Assembly (NCBI RefSeq): GCF_013410655.1
Contig: NZ_JACCFP010000001.1
Location: 4,505,811-4,569,810, forward strand
Direction of reading: 5' to 3'
From: Nocardioides thalensis
Lineage (GTDB): Bacteria; Actinomycetota; Actinomycetes; Propionibacteriales; Nocardioidaceae
DNA length: 64,000 nucleotides
The notes under the pieces are model-generated. The model was not told where the DNA came from. It did no database searches and saw only the letters and a list, made by a program, of their open reading frames with translations. Shown piece by piece: positions 9,006 through 16,931 of the stretch (the stretch's first letter is position 1; every line of letters starts with the position of its first letter). Position numbers and translations under genes: made by a program.

Positions 9006-10172
9006 GTGCCTGCTGACGCGAACCCCGCCTCGGGACGGTGGTTCGCCGCGGCGGTGGCAGCGGTCGTCGTACTGGCGCTCGTGCTGGGCGGCGTGCTCTG
9101 GCTCGCCGGCGGTGACGAGCCGGCCGCCCGCGACCCTGGTCCGAGCGCCTCGAGCGGGGCGCCCGGCGAGACCACCAGCACGGCCGCGGAGGACTCCAGC
9201 GACGACCCCGGCGGGCAGTCGACGGAGGGCGACCGGGAGCTCGGCGACCGGGCCGAGGAGCTCGCAGGCACGGGGATCCCCGACGACGCGCGGGTGCTCG
9301 TCGTGTCGGTCGACGGCCTCGCGTCGTGGGCGGTCGCGCCCGACGCCACCCCGACGGTGAGCCGCCTGCTCACCGAGGGCGCGGGCACCCTGAACGCACG
9401 CACGGCCTACGAGCAGACCGTCACCCTGCCCAACCACACGAGCATGGTCACCGGCGAGCGGATCGACGCGAGCGCGGGCGGGCACGGCGTCGACTGGAAC
9501 TCCGAGCGCGCCGGCCGGGCCGCTCCGGGCGTCTCGTCGGTCTTCTCCGTGGTCGACGGGGCGGGCGGCAGCAGCGCGGTGCTGGCGGGGAAGTCGAAGT
9601 TCGTCACCTGGGACCGCTCCTGGCCGGGCACGATCGACGACCTGGTGATCGCCGGCGACGAGTCGGCGCTCACCGACCGCGCGCTCGCCGAGGTGCGCGA
9701 GGGCACCGACCTGACGTTCCTCCACCTCCGCGGCCCCGACCTGGCGGGCCACCTCACCGGCTGGGGATCGGCGCCGTACGACGCCGCGGTCGCGGCCGCG
9801 GACGCCGAGATCGGCCGGTTGGTCGAGGCCATCACCGGCGACCCCGACCTCGCCGACGAGATGGTGGTCGTGGTCACGGCCGACCACGGCGGCGTGCCCG
9901 GCACCCGCCACCACGAGGACCCGGCCGCCCCGGCGGACTACACGGTCCCGTTCGTCGTCTGGGGCGCGGGCGTCGCGGTGGGGGACCTCTACGGCCTGAA
10001 CCCCGACTACGCCGACCCGGGCGGCGGCCGTCCGTCGTACGACGGTCCGCAGCCGGTGCGCAACGGCGACGTCGCCAACCTGGTGACCGCCGTGCTCGGC
10101 CTCCGTGCGGTGCCCGGGAGCGAGGTCGGCGCCGCTCAGGATCTGGACGTCTCCAACTTTACAACTCGCTAG
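9006..10172 (+). CDS. Membrane-anchored alkaline-phosphatase-superfamily phosphodiesterase/pyrophosphatase
   Basis: 388 residues. A short N-terminal cytoplasmic tail and one TM (about residues 13-36) are followed by a Ser/Gly/Asp-rich linker and an extracellular catalytic domain. Metal and nucleophile motifs of the nucleotide pyrophosphatase/type I phosphodiesterase fold are visible: Asp in VVSVDG, the Thr nucleophile region VTLPNHTSMVTG, Asp and His in RGPDLAGH, Asp-His in TADHGG, and a late His in RHHED. A GTG start is used. The physiological substrate is unknown. The 3' end contains the first copy of the alk operator repeat. Confidence 0.85.
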   Translation: MPADANPASGRWFAAAVAAVVVLALVLGGVLWLAGGDEPAARDPGPSASSGAPGETTSTAAEDSSDDPGGQSTEGDRELGDRAEELAGTGIPDDARVLVVSVDGLASWAVAPDATPTVSRLLTEGAGTLNARTAYEQTVTLPNHTSMVTGERIDASAGGHGVDWNSERAGRAAPGVSSVFSVVDGAGGSSAVLAGKSKFVTWDRSWPGTIDDLVIAGDESALTDRALAEVREGTDLTFLHLRGPDLAGHLTGWGSAPYDAAVAAADAEIGRLVEAITGDPDLADEMVVVVTADHGGVPGTRHHEDPAAPADYTVPFVVWGAGVAVGDLYGLNPDYADPGGGRPSYDGPQPVRNGDVANLVTAVLGLRAVPGSEVGAAQDLDVSNFTTR

Positions 10173-10215
10173 GTCTTGTCAAACCGCCTTTACAGATCGT
10201 AACGTCTTGTCAAAC
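10157..10215. promoter_or_regulatory. Tandem operator/promoter region of the alkB operon
   Basis: Two 28-nt copies at 10157-10184 and 10188-10215 share CTTTACA at the left, TCG in the middle and an exact 12-mer GTCTTGTCAAAC at the right. They are offset by 31 bp, close to three helical turns. Each copy is itself a loose inverted repeat (TTTACA ... TTGTCAAA). A possible promoter, TTGTCA at 10176 and TAACGT at 10200 (18-bp spacing), lies inside the repeats. The likely binder is the TetR regulator encoded at the end of the operon. Confidence 0.65.
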
Positions 10216-10240
10216 GTTCGATGGAAGGGCAGTGAGCTCG

Positions 10241-11758
10241 ATGACGACCTCAAGCGTCAACCCCGAGGAATACGGCAAGTCCGTCCCCGAAGGCACCACC
10301 GAGATCTGGAAGGACAAGAAGCGCTACCTGTGGCTCTGGGGCCTGATGGTGCCCGGGTTCGGGGTGGCCTTCGCCCTCCTCTACCTCGCGACCGGCGGCT
10401 GGTGGGGCTTCGCGCTCGTCGGGCCGCTGCTGGTCAACGGGATCATCCCGATCTTCGACCTGGCCTTCGGCCGTGACAGCTCCAACCCGCCGGACGAGGT
10501 CATCGAGGCGCTGGAGAACGACAAGTACTACCGGTGGGTCGTGTTCATGTACATCCCGTTGATGTACATCGTTCTCCTCGGCGGGTTCGACATCCTGATG
10601 GGCCACAACCCGGTCCGCCAGGTCCTCGACTGGGTCGGCGCCGGCGCCTGGGGCGACGCGAATCTCGGCGGCCTCTACGACAACGCCACGATGCCGACCG
10701 ACTGGTGGATCCGGGCCTTGTGGGCATTCTCGATCGCCGCCATCGTGGGCATCGGCATCAACACCGCCCACGAGCTGGGTCACAAGAAGGAGTCGGTCGA
10801 GCGCTGGCTCGCCAAGATCACGCTCGCGCCGACGTTCTACGGCCACTTCTACATCGAGCACAACCGCGGCCACCACGTCCGCGTCGCGACCCCCGAGGAC
10901 CCCGCGAGCTCGCGCCTCGGCGAGAACTTCTACGAGTTCTGGCCGCGGACCGTCATCGGCTCGCTCAAGAGCGCCTGGGAGGTCGAGGCCAAGCGCTTCC
11001 GCCGCAAGGGCACCCACCCGTTCCACCTGAGCAACGACGTGCTGAACGCCTGGGCGATGTCGGTCGTGCTGTGGGGTTCCTTCGTCGCTCTGTTCGGCTG
11101 GGAGGTCCTTCCCTACGCCGCGATCACGATCGTGTGCGGCTTCTCCCTGCTGGAGATCGTCAACTACCTCGAGCACTACGGCATGAAGCGCCAGAAGGTC
11201 GGACCAAAGCAGCGCTACGAGCGGGTGCTGCCGATGCACAGCTGGAACAGCAACAACATCGTCACCAACATCTTCCTGTACCACCTGCAGCGGCACAGCG
11301 ACCACCACGCCAACCCGACCCGGCGCTATCAGGCGCTGCGTGACTTCAAGGAGTCGCCGGCCCTCCCGACCGGCTACGCCGGGATGATCAACCTCGCCCT
11401 GATCCCGCCGCTGTGGCGCAAGGTGATGGACCACCGCGTGGTCGAGCACCTCGACGGCGACGTCACCCTCGCCAACATCAAGCCGGGCAAGGAGGCAAAG
11501 TACCTCGCCAAGTTCCCGCCGCCGGAGACCCACGTACAGCACGAGGACCTGTGGCTGCAGAACCACGAGGGCGAGATCCTCGCCGCGCGGTGCCCCGGCT
11601 GCGGCTACACCTACGAGGTCGCCGCGGGTGACGAGCACCAGGGCTTCCCCGCCGGCACGGCGTGGGCCGACATCCCCGAGGACTGGTTCTGCCCCGACTG
11701 CGGCGTGCGCGACAAGGCAGACTTCATCCCGTTCGATCCCGAGAAGGCGGAGGCCTGA
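10241..11758 (+). CDS. alkB: Alkane 1-monooxygenase fused to rubredoxin
   Basis: Integral-membrane di-iron hydroxylase that converts medium or long-chain n-alkanes to 1-alkanols, with its electron donor attached. 505 residues. Histidine boxes: HELGHKK from 177, EHNRGHH from 206, LEHYG at 310-314 and LQRHSDHH from 349. The C-terminal rubredoxin has Cys451 and Cys454 (CPGCG) and Cys484 and Cys487 (CPDCG), which would bind one iron. The ATG follows GGAAGGG. It heads an operon with a ferredoxin 4 bp downstream and a TetR gene. Such fusions are known in Nocardioides, Prauserella and related actinobacteria. Confidence 0.97.
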   Translation: MTTSSVNPEEYGKSVPEGTTEIWKDKKRYLWLWGLMVPGFGVAFALLYLATGGWWGFALVGPLLVNGIIPIFDLAFGRDSSNPPDEVIEALENDKYYRWVVFMYIPLMYIVLLGGFDILMGHNPVRQVLDWVGAGAWGDANLGGLYDNATMPTDWWIRALWAFSIAAIVGIGINTAHELGHKKESVERWLAKITLAPTFYGHFYIEHNRGHHVRVATPEDPASSRLGENFYEFWPRTVIGSLKSAWEVEAKRFRRKGTHPFHLSNDVLNAWAMSVVLWGSFVALFGWEVLPYAAITIVCGFSLLEIVNYLEHYGMKRQKVGPKQRYERVLPMHSWNSNNIVTNIFLYHLQRHSDHHANPTRRYQALRDFKESPALPTGYAGMINLALIPPLWRKVMDHRVVEHLDGDVTLANIKPGKEAKYLAKFPPPETHVQHEDLWLQNHEGEILAARCPGCGYTYEVAAGDEHQGFPAGTAWADIPEDWFCPDCGVRDKADFIPFDPEKAEA

Positions 11759-11762
11759 CCCC

Positions 11763-11957
11763 ATGAAGATCGTCGCTGATCTCGACAAGTGCGAGGGCCT
11801 CGGCATGTGCGAGGCCATGGCCAACGACTACTTCGAGGTCGACGAGGACGAGGAGCTGGTCAACGTCCTCGACGAGAACCCCCCGGAGTCCGACCGGGCC
11901 CACGTCTACGCCGCCGTCCAGGCCTGCCCCGTGCTGGCCCTGACGCTCGCCGACTGA
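11763..11957 (+). CDS. Small ferredoxin of the [3Fe-4S] actinobacterial type
   Basis: 64 residues, acidic. Cluster ligands are Cys10 and Cys16 in DKCEGLGMC, then Cys55 in ACPVLAL. Ala at position 19 occupies a spot where a fourth Cys could lie, which fits a [3Fe-4S] (or labile [4Fe-4S]) centre like those serving P450s. It starts 4 bp after alkB, so it is co-transcribed. As AlkB already carries a rubredoxin domain, this protein may serve another oxygenase or act upstream in the electron chain. That role is inferred. Confidence 0.93.
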   Translation: MKIVADLDKCEGLGMCEAMANDYFEVDEDEELVNVLDENPPESDRAHVYAAVQACPVLALTLAD

Positions 11958-11980
11958 CGGTTCCGGAAAAGACACCGACG

Positions 11981-12601
11981 ATGGCTATCCTCCCCGACGT
12001 GACGGCACGCCCGTGGGAGCTCGTGGAGCCGGCCGCGCTTCCGCTGCGCGACCGGCTCTTCGACGCCGCCTGCACCGTCCTCACCACCGAGGGCTGGGCC
12101 CGGGTCACCATGGCCCGGCTCGCCGACGACGTCGGCGTCAGCCGGCAGACGGTCTACAACGAGATCGGCACCAAGGCCGACCTCGCCGAGGCCGTGGTCC
12201 TGCGGGAGCTCGACCGCTTCCTCGCCGGCGTGAAGCGCTCCTTCGACGAGAACCCTGACGACCTGGTCCAGGCGCTGCGCGACTCGGCCCGCCGGGTGCT
12301 CAAGTACGCCGAGGACAACGCGCTGCTGCACGCCGTGGTCTCCGCGACCCACGGGGCCGACACCGAGCTGCTGCCGCTCCTGACGACCCACGCGCAGTTC
12401 CTCATGGAGGGCGCGAAGCAGGTCGTCCTGGAGCGGATCCAGGGCTACGAGATCAACATCCCCGACGACCGCCTGGACGCGGCGATCGACATGGTGATCC
12501 GCCTGGTGCTCTCCCACGTCATGCAGCCCGGCGGCGACCCGGTGACCACCGCCGACGACATCGCGTGGATCGCCGCGCGGGTGATCGGCGAGGAGTCCTA
12601 G
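11981..12601 (+). CDS. TetR-family regulator of the alkane operon (AlkX/AlkR-like)
   Basis: 206 residues with an N-terminal HTH at about residues 42-63 (TMARLADDVGVSRQTVYNEIG). It is the third gene of the alkB-ferredoxin operon, 23 bp behind the ferredoxin. TetR genes in this position in other alkane-degrading actinobacteria repress the operon until fatty-acid-type effectors bind. The paired repeats ahead of alkB are its likely operator. The ATG at 11981 was preferred since GGAAAAG lies upstream at suitable distance. Confidence 0.93.
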   Translation: MAILPDVTARPWELVEPAALPLRDRLFDAACTVLTTEGWARVTMARLADDVGVSRQTVYNEIGTKADLAEAVVLRELDRFLAGVKRSFDENPDDLVQALRDSARRVLKYAEDNALLHAVVSATHGADTELLPLLTTHAQFLMEGAKQVVLERIQGYEINIPDDRLDAAIDMVIRLVLSHVMQPGGDPVTTADDIAWIAARVIGEES

Positions 12602-12688
12602 CCTCCGGGACGACTGAGACGGGGCGTCGCGGGGAAGACACATCTCCTAGGGTTCCGAACTACTCTCGACCCTGGGAGGAAGGGACAG

Positions 12689-13912
12689 ATGGGGGCAGCG
12701 CACCGGAGCGCGCGCGTCGCGGCCTTGGCCGCGGTCGCGCTCATCAGCGTTGCCTGCGGCGGCTCCGAGGAGCCCGAGCACCCGGACGACCCGACCAACG
12801 CCGCCGGCTCCCACGGCACCACCTCCTCCGGCGTGCCGGAACCCTCCGACCGGATCCGCCCGACGGTGGAGCCGCCGGGGCCGCTGGGCAGCCCGCTGTA
12901 CGGCGACGACCTGCTCGTCGTCAGCGACGAGACCCTGCCGGAGGACCTCGTCGAGCAGATCCAGGCCGTGAAGATCGACGGCGACAAGGGCGTGCTGGCG
13001 TCCGAGCAGTTCTCTCTCGGCCAGGTCTCGCTCGAGTCCAAGTGGTACAACATCGCGGCCGTCGACCCGGAGACGTTTCGGCGGTTCGACCTCGGCGCCA
13101 AGACCTTCCCGGCGCAGTGGGAGCGGATCGCGGCGGGCGAGATTTCCGTACCCGCGGTCGGGGCAGGGCGCCTGCCGATGGACGAGGAGAAGTACCTGCC
13201 GATCGGCACGGGTGAACAGGTGCAAGAGATCCACGTCGGTGCGCTGTGGGAGCAGCAGATCGGCAACGTCGACATGATCGTCAACGAGCCCTGGGGCGAG
13301 GAGCTGGGACTCCCGCAGGGCAACGCGCTGCTCATCCACACCGGCTCGAAGGCACCGCAGCTGGTGCGCGAGGCGATCCAGAAGTTCGCTCCGGAGCTTT
13401 CGATCACCGATCTCGACATCGTGGCCGAGACCGGCATCGATCCCGGCACTTTCCAGTCGGTCGTCCCGGTCGGCACGTACGCCGACGCGGTCGGGACCTT
13501 CCGCTACACCCCCATCGGCGGCGGCCGCGTGCAGCCGGAAGCTCAGTGGGTGCGGGAGCACATCGTCACGGAGACGGTGCCGCTGCTCGGCCAGCTCACG
13601 TGCAACAAGTACATGATGCCGCAGCTCAAGGCCGCGCTCGCCGAGGTGCAGCGGCGGGGCCTGGGCGAGGAGGTCTACCAGACGGCGGGCTGCTACTACC
13701 CCCGCTTCATCGCCGGTACGACGACCCTCTCCAACCACTCGTTCGGCCTGGCCATCGACATCAACTCCCTGGAGAACCAGCGCGGCACGGTCGGGCAGAT
13801 GCACCCGGAGGTCGTCGCGATCTTCAAGTATTGGGGCTTCGCCTGGGGCGGCGACTGGAGCTACACCGACCCCATGCATTTCGAGCTCCGGGAGATCGTC
13901 GAGCCGGGCTGA
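12689..13912 (+). CDS. Putative lipoprotein with C-terminal M15 (VanY-like) peptidase domain
   Basis: 407 residues. An N-terminal export signal ends in ISVACGG; this is a plausible but imperfect lipobox because Ser rather than Leu is at -3. Residues after it are Glu/Pro/Ser-rich. The middle (about 60-270) matches nothing I can name. The last 80 residues carry M15-type zinc peptidase motifs: SNHSFGLAID with His350 and Asp357, and HFEL with His397. Likely role: D,D- or L,D-carboxypeptidase trimming of peptidoglycan at the cell surface. AGGAAGGG precedes the ATG. Confidence 0.85.
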   Translation: MGAAHRSARVAALAAVALISVACGGSEEPEHPDDPTNAAGSHGTTSSGVPEPSDRIRPTVEPPGPLGSPLYGDDLLVVSDETLPEDLVEQIQAVKIDGDKGVLASEQFSLGQVSLESKWYNIAAVDPETFRRFDLGAKTFPAQWERIAAGEISVPAVGAGRLPMDEEKYLPIGTGEQVQEIHVGALWEQQIGNVDMIVNEPWGEELGLPQGNALLIHTGSKAPQLVREAIQKFAPELSITDLDIVAETGIDPGTFQSVVPVGTYADAVGTFRYTPIGGGRVQPEAQWVREHIVTETVPLLGQLTCNKYMMPQLKAALAEVQRRGLGEEVYQTAGCYYPRFIAGTTTLSNHSFGLAIDINSLENQRGTVGQMHPEVVAIFKYWGFAWGGDWSYTDPMHFELREIVEPG

Positions 13913-13927
13913 TCACCCTGCCGACCG

Positions 13928-13944
13928 TGACAGTAGTTGTGTCA
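13928..13944. promoter_or_regulatory. 17-bp palindrome upstream of the racemase gene
   Basis: TGACAGTAGTTGTGTCA: exact 5-bp arms TGACA/TGTCA around 7 bases, ending 10 bp before the racemase ATG. It differs at only two positions from the palindrome at 17699-17715 in front of the MerR gene and thiolase. Probably the same regulator reads both sites. Confidence 0.6.
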
Positions 13945-13954
13945 TGATCGGCCC

Positions 13955-15115
13955 ATGACGTACGCGCTGGGTCAGGGCACCGGCCCGCTGAAGGGCATCA
14001 AGGTCGTCGAGATCGCCGGCATCGGCCCGGGTCCGCACGCGTGCATGACGCTCGCCGACCTCGGCGCCGACGTGATCCGGATCGAGCGGCCCGGCGGGCA
14101 GATGCTCACCGGCGGCCCGCACGACCTGATGAACCGCGGCCGCCCGAGCGTCGCGCTCGACCTCAAGACCCCGGAGGCCGTCGCCACGGTCCTCGACCTG
14201 GTCGCCGACGCCGACGTGCTCGTCGAGGGCATGCGTCCCGGGGTCGCCGAGCGGCTGGGCTTCGGGCCCGACGCCTGCCGCGAGCGCAACCCGCGCCTGG
14301 TCTACGGGCGGATGACCGGCTGGGGCCAGGACGGCCCGTGGGCGCACGCAGCCGGCCACGACATGAACTACATCGCGATCACCGGCACCCTGCACGGACT
14401 CGGCCAGGTGCCGGAGAAGCCGCAGTTCCCCGCCAACCTCGTGGGCGACTTCGGCGGCGGCTCGACGTACCTCGTGATCGGCATCCTCGCCGCCCTGCTC
14501 GAGGCTCGGGTCTCGGGCGAGGGCCAGGTGGTCGACGCGGCGATCGTCGACGGCACCGCCCACCTCAACACGATGACCGCCGCGTTCCTCGGCGCCGGCA
14601 CGTTCCAGGAGAAGCGCCGCAGCAACCTGCTCGACGGCGGCGCGCCCTACTACGACATCTACGAGACCGCCGACGGCGAGCACATGTCCGTCGGCGCACT
14701 GGAGCCGCAGTTCTACGACCAGTTCGTCGAGCTGCTCGGCATCAAGGACGTCGCGCCCGACCGCTACGACCTCGCGACGTACGACGAGCTGCGCGACCTG
14801 ATCGCCGCGAAGTTCAAGGAGCGCACCCGCGACGAGTGGAGCGCGATCTTCGACGGCACCGACGCCTGCGTCGCGCCGATCCTCCGGATGAGCGAGGCGC
14901 CCAGCCACCCGCACGTCAAGGCCCGCGAGATCTTCGTCGAGCACGAGGGCTTCGTGCAGCCCCAGCCCGCGCCCCGGTTCTCCCGCACCGGGGCGAGCCT
15001 CGGGCTCCCTCCCGCCGCCCAACCCGGGCTGCACACGCGCGAGGCGCTCACCGCGTGGGGGATCGCCGACGTGGACGGGCTCATCGAGCGCGGGGCCGCC
15101 GTCCAGGCGGAGTGA
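13955..15115 (+). CDS. mcr: Alpha-methylacyl-CoA racemase (CoA-transferase family III)
   Basis: 386 residues. Epimerises (2R)/(2S)-methylacyl-CoA esters so that branched or sterol-derived acyl chains can enter beta-oxidation. Catalytic residues of the M. tuberculosis racemase (His126, Asp156, Glu241, from memory) correspond to His135 in GHDMNY, Asp165 in VGDFGGG and Glu250 in ALEPQ, all with the same offset of nine. This places it in the racemase subgroup rather than among formyl/carnitine CoA-transferases. It is monocistronic and preceded by the palindrome at 13928. Confidence 0.92.
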   Translation: MTYALGQGTGPLKGIKVVEIAGIGPGPHACMTLADLGADVIRIERPGGQMLTGGPHDLMNRGRPSVALDLKTPEAVATVLDLVADADVLVEGMRPGVAERLGFGPDACRERNPRLVYGRMTGWGQDGPWAHAAGHDMNYIAITGTLHGLGQVPEKPQFPANLVGDFGGGSTYLVIGILAALLEARVSGEGQVVDAAIVDGTAHLNTMTAAFLGAGTFQEKRRSNLLDGGAPYYDIYETADGEHMSVGALEPQFYDQFVELLGIKDVAPDRYDLATYDELRDLIAAKFKERTRDEWSAIFDGTDACVAPILRMSEAPSHPHVKAREIFVEHEGFVQPQPAPRFSRTGASLGLPPAAQPGLHTREALTAWGIADVDGLIERGAAVQAE

Positions 15116-15118
15116 GGG

Positions 15119-15231
15119 CCGAATCCGCCCTCATGGCTGGTCGAATCCGCCCTCATGGTCCGTCGAATCCGCCGCCATGGTCGGTCGAATCCGCCGCCAT
15201 GGTGTGCCGAATCACCCGCGATGGATGTGCC
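15119..15231. repeat. 22-bp tandem repeat, five copies
   Basis: GAATC recurs at 15121, 15143, 15165, 15187 and 15209, exactly 22 bp apart. Units read GAATCCGCCnnCATGG followed by a six-base variable tail. Copy 5 is 23 bp and more diverged, and a degenerate sixth copy may follow at 15232. Copies 1-2 and copies 3-4 are most alike, which suggests pairwise duplication. The period is not a multiple of three, so it is unlikely to be coding. Most units contain the palindrome CATG within a CCATGG-like core. It lies just after the racemase stop. Confidence 0.85.
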
Positions 15232-15453
15232 GAGGATTCACCGCTGCGGATGTTGACCCCGTAGGCTGGAGCCACTGATCTGGCCAGTCTTGCCCCAGAT
15301 CCCGCGCGACGCCTCGCAGCGACCGCGCCCTCCTCACGCAGGAGGCACCCCGCTTCTCCGCTCCTGTCGCCGACAGGACAGCAACGGCGAGACGCCGACC
15401 AGGGTCCGCCGACTGCACGCGTGTGCGCTCCGCGCCCGGAGAGAAACACAGAC
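15232..15453 (+). promoter_or_regulatory. Long structured leader ahead of the DEAD-box helicase
   Basis: With the repeats, this is the only stretch over 300 bases (15116-15453) without a gene. It holds two clear hairpins: CCTCC/GGAGG at 15329-15345 with a 7-nt loop, and TCCTGTC-GCC-GACAGGA at 15362-15378. A weak promoter guess is TTGACC at 15253 with TGATCT 17 bases on. Long leaders are known for cold-inducible DEAD-box helicase mRNAs; that this is one is inference. I see no convincing small ORF in it. Confidence 0.4.
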
Positions 15454-16929
15454 ATGACCACGAGCTTCGCCGACCTCGGCGTGCCCGCCCCGCTGGTGAC
15501 CGTCCTCGACGCCGCCGGCATCACCGTCCCCACGCCCATCCAGGCCGCGACGCTGCCCGACTCGCTCGCCGGCAAGGACCTGCTCGGCCGCGGCCGCACC
15601 GGCTCCGGCAAGACCTACGCCTTCAGCCTCCCGGTCGTCGCGCGGCTCACCCAGTCGGCACGGCGCCCGGCGCCCAAGCGGCCGCGTGCGCTGATCCTCG
15701 CGCCCACCCGTGAGCTGGTCAGCCAGATCCAGGCGACCCTCGAGCCGCTCGCGAAGGCCGCCGGCCTGAGCACGACCACCGTCTTCGGCGGCGTCGGCCA
15801 GGGCCCGCAGGTGTCCGCGCTGCGCCGCGGCGTCGACATCGTCCTCGCCTGCCCGGGCCGGCTCGAGGACCTCATCGGCCAGGGCCACTGCGACCTCTTG
15901 GCCGTCGAGATCACCGTGCTCGACGAGGCCGACCACATGGCCGACCTCGGCTTCCTGCCGGCCGTCCGCCGGCTCCTCGACCGGACGCCCAAGGGCGGCC
16001 AGCGGATGCTGTTCTCCGCCACGCTCGACAACGCGATCGACGTGCTCGTGAAGCGGTTCCTCAGCCAGCCGGTGGTGCACGAGGCCGACTCCGCCCAGTC
16101 GCCCGTCGCCAAGATGGACCATCACGTCCTCCACGTGACGCGCGAGCTGCGGCTGCCGGTGCTCGTCGACCTCGCCTCGGCCCCCGGCCGCACGGTCGTC
16201 TTCACCCGCACCAAGCACGGCGCCAAGGCCCTCGCGCGGCAGCTCAACAAGAACGGCGTCCCGAGCGTCGAGCTGCACGGCAACCTGAGCCAGGGTGCCC
16301 GGACCCGCAACATGGAGGCGTTCCACGAGGGCCGCGCGACGACCCTCGTCGCCACCGACATCGCCGCCCGCGGCATCCACGTCGACGACGTCGCGCTGGT
16401 CGTGCACGCCGACCCGCCGGCCGAGCACAAGGCCTACCTGCACCGCTCCGGCCGTACGGCGCGCGCCGGCGCCGCGGGCACCGTCGTGACGCTGATGACC
16501 GACGACCAGCGCTCCGACGTCCGCGCACTCACCCGCGCCGCGGGCATCCGCCCGACCACCACCCGGCTCGCCGACTCCAGCCACCCGGTGCTGAAGGAGC
16601 TCGCCCCGGGCGAGCGCGAGCGGCCCGGCGGGCTGGTCGTGGTCACCGATGGTGGCTCCAACGGTGGCGGCCGCTCCGGCGGCCGGGGCCGCGGCAACGG
16701 CTCGCGCGGCAAGTCCTCGGGTCAGAAGGGCCGGGCGCAGGGCGGCAAGGGCGGCCAGCAGCGGACCCAGCAGTCCGCTTCCGGCGGCGCCAAGTCCGGC
16801 GGCGCCAAGTCCGGCGGCGGCCAGGGCGGCCGGCGTCGCGGCGGCAGCTCGAGCGCCGGCTCGGCGCGGCGCCGTACCGGCTCCGGCGGCGGCCACAGCG
16901 CCGCCTCGTTCAGCGCCGGGATGCGCTGA
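15454..16929 (+). CDS. DEAD-box ATP-dependent RNA helicase (RhlE-like)
   Basis: 491 residues. Helicase core: Walker A in RTGSGKT (about residues 48-54), PTREL, CPGRL, DEAD at 157-160 with HMADLGF after it, SAT in FSATL, ATDIAARGI and HRSGRTARAG. The C-terminal 100 residues are a basic Gly/Ser/Lys/Arg tail with short repeats (GGAKS twice), typical of RNA-binding tails in these helicases. Role: unwinding structured RNA in ribosome assembly or mRNA turnover, probably cold-responsive. The ATG was chosen behind GGAGAGA. Its stop lies 2 bp from the stop of the converging MerR gene. Confidence 0.95.
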   Translation: MTTSFADLGVPAPLVTVLDAAGITVPTPIQAATLPDSLAGKDLLGRGRTGSGKTYAFSLPVVARLTQSARRPAPKRPRALILAPTRELVSQIQATLEPLAKAAGLSTTTVFGGVGQGPQVSALRRGVDIVLACPGRLEDLIGQGHCDLLAVEITVLDEADHMADLGFLPAVRRLLDRTPKGGQRMLFSATLDNAIDVLVKRFLSQPVVHEADSAQSPVAKMDHHVLHVTRELRLPVLVDLASAPGRTVVFTRTKHGAKALARQLNKNGVPSVELHGNLSQGARTRNMEAFHEGRATTLVATDIAARGIHVDDVALVVHADPPAEHKAYLHRSGRTARAGAAGTVVTLMTDDQRSDVRALTRAAGIRPTTTRLADSSHPVLKELAPGERERPGGLVVVTDGGSNGGGRSGGRGRGNGSRGKSSGQKGRAQGGKGGQQRTQQSASGGAKSGGAKSGGGQGGRRRGGSSSAGSARRRTGSGGGHSAASFSAGMR

Positions 16930-16931
16930 GG

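Noticed and set aside
15119..15231. CRISPR array
   Set aside because: Units of 22 bp abut directly with no unique spacers between repeats, and no cas genes are present. It is a tandem repeat.
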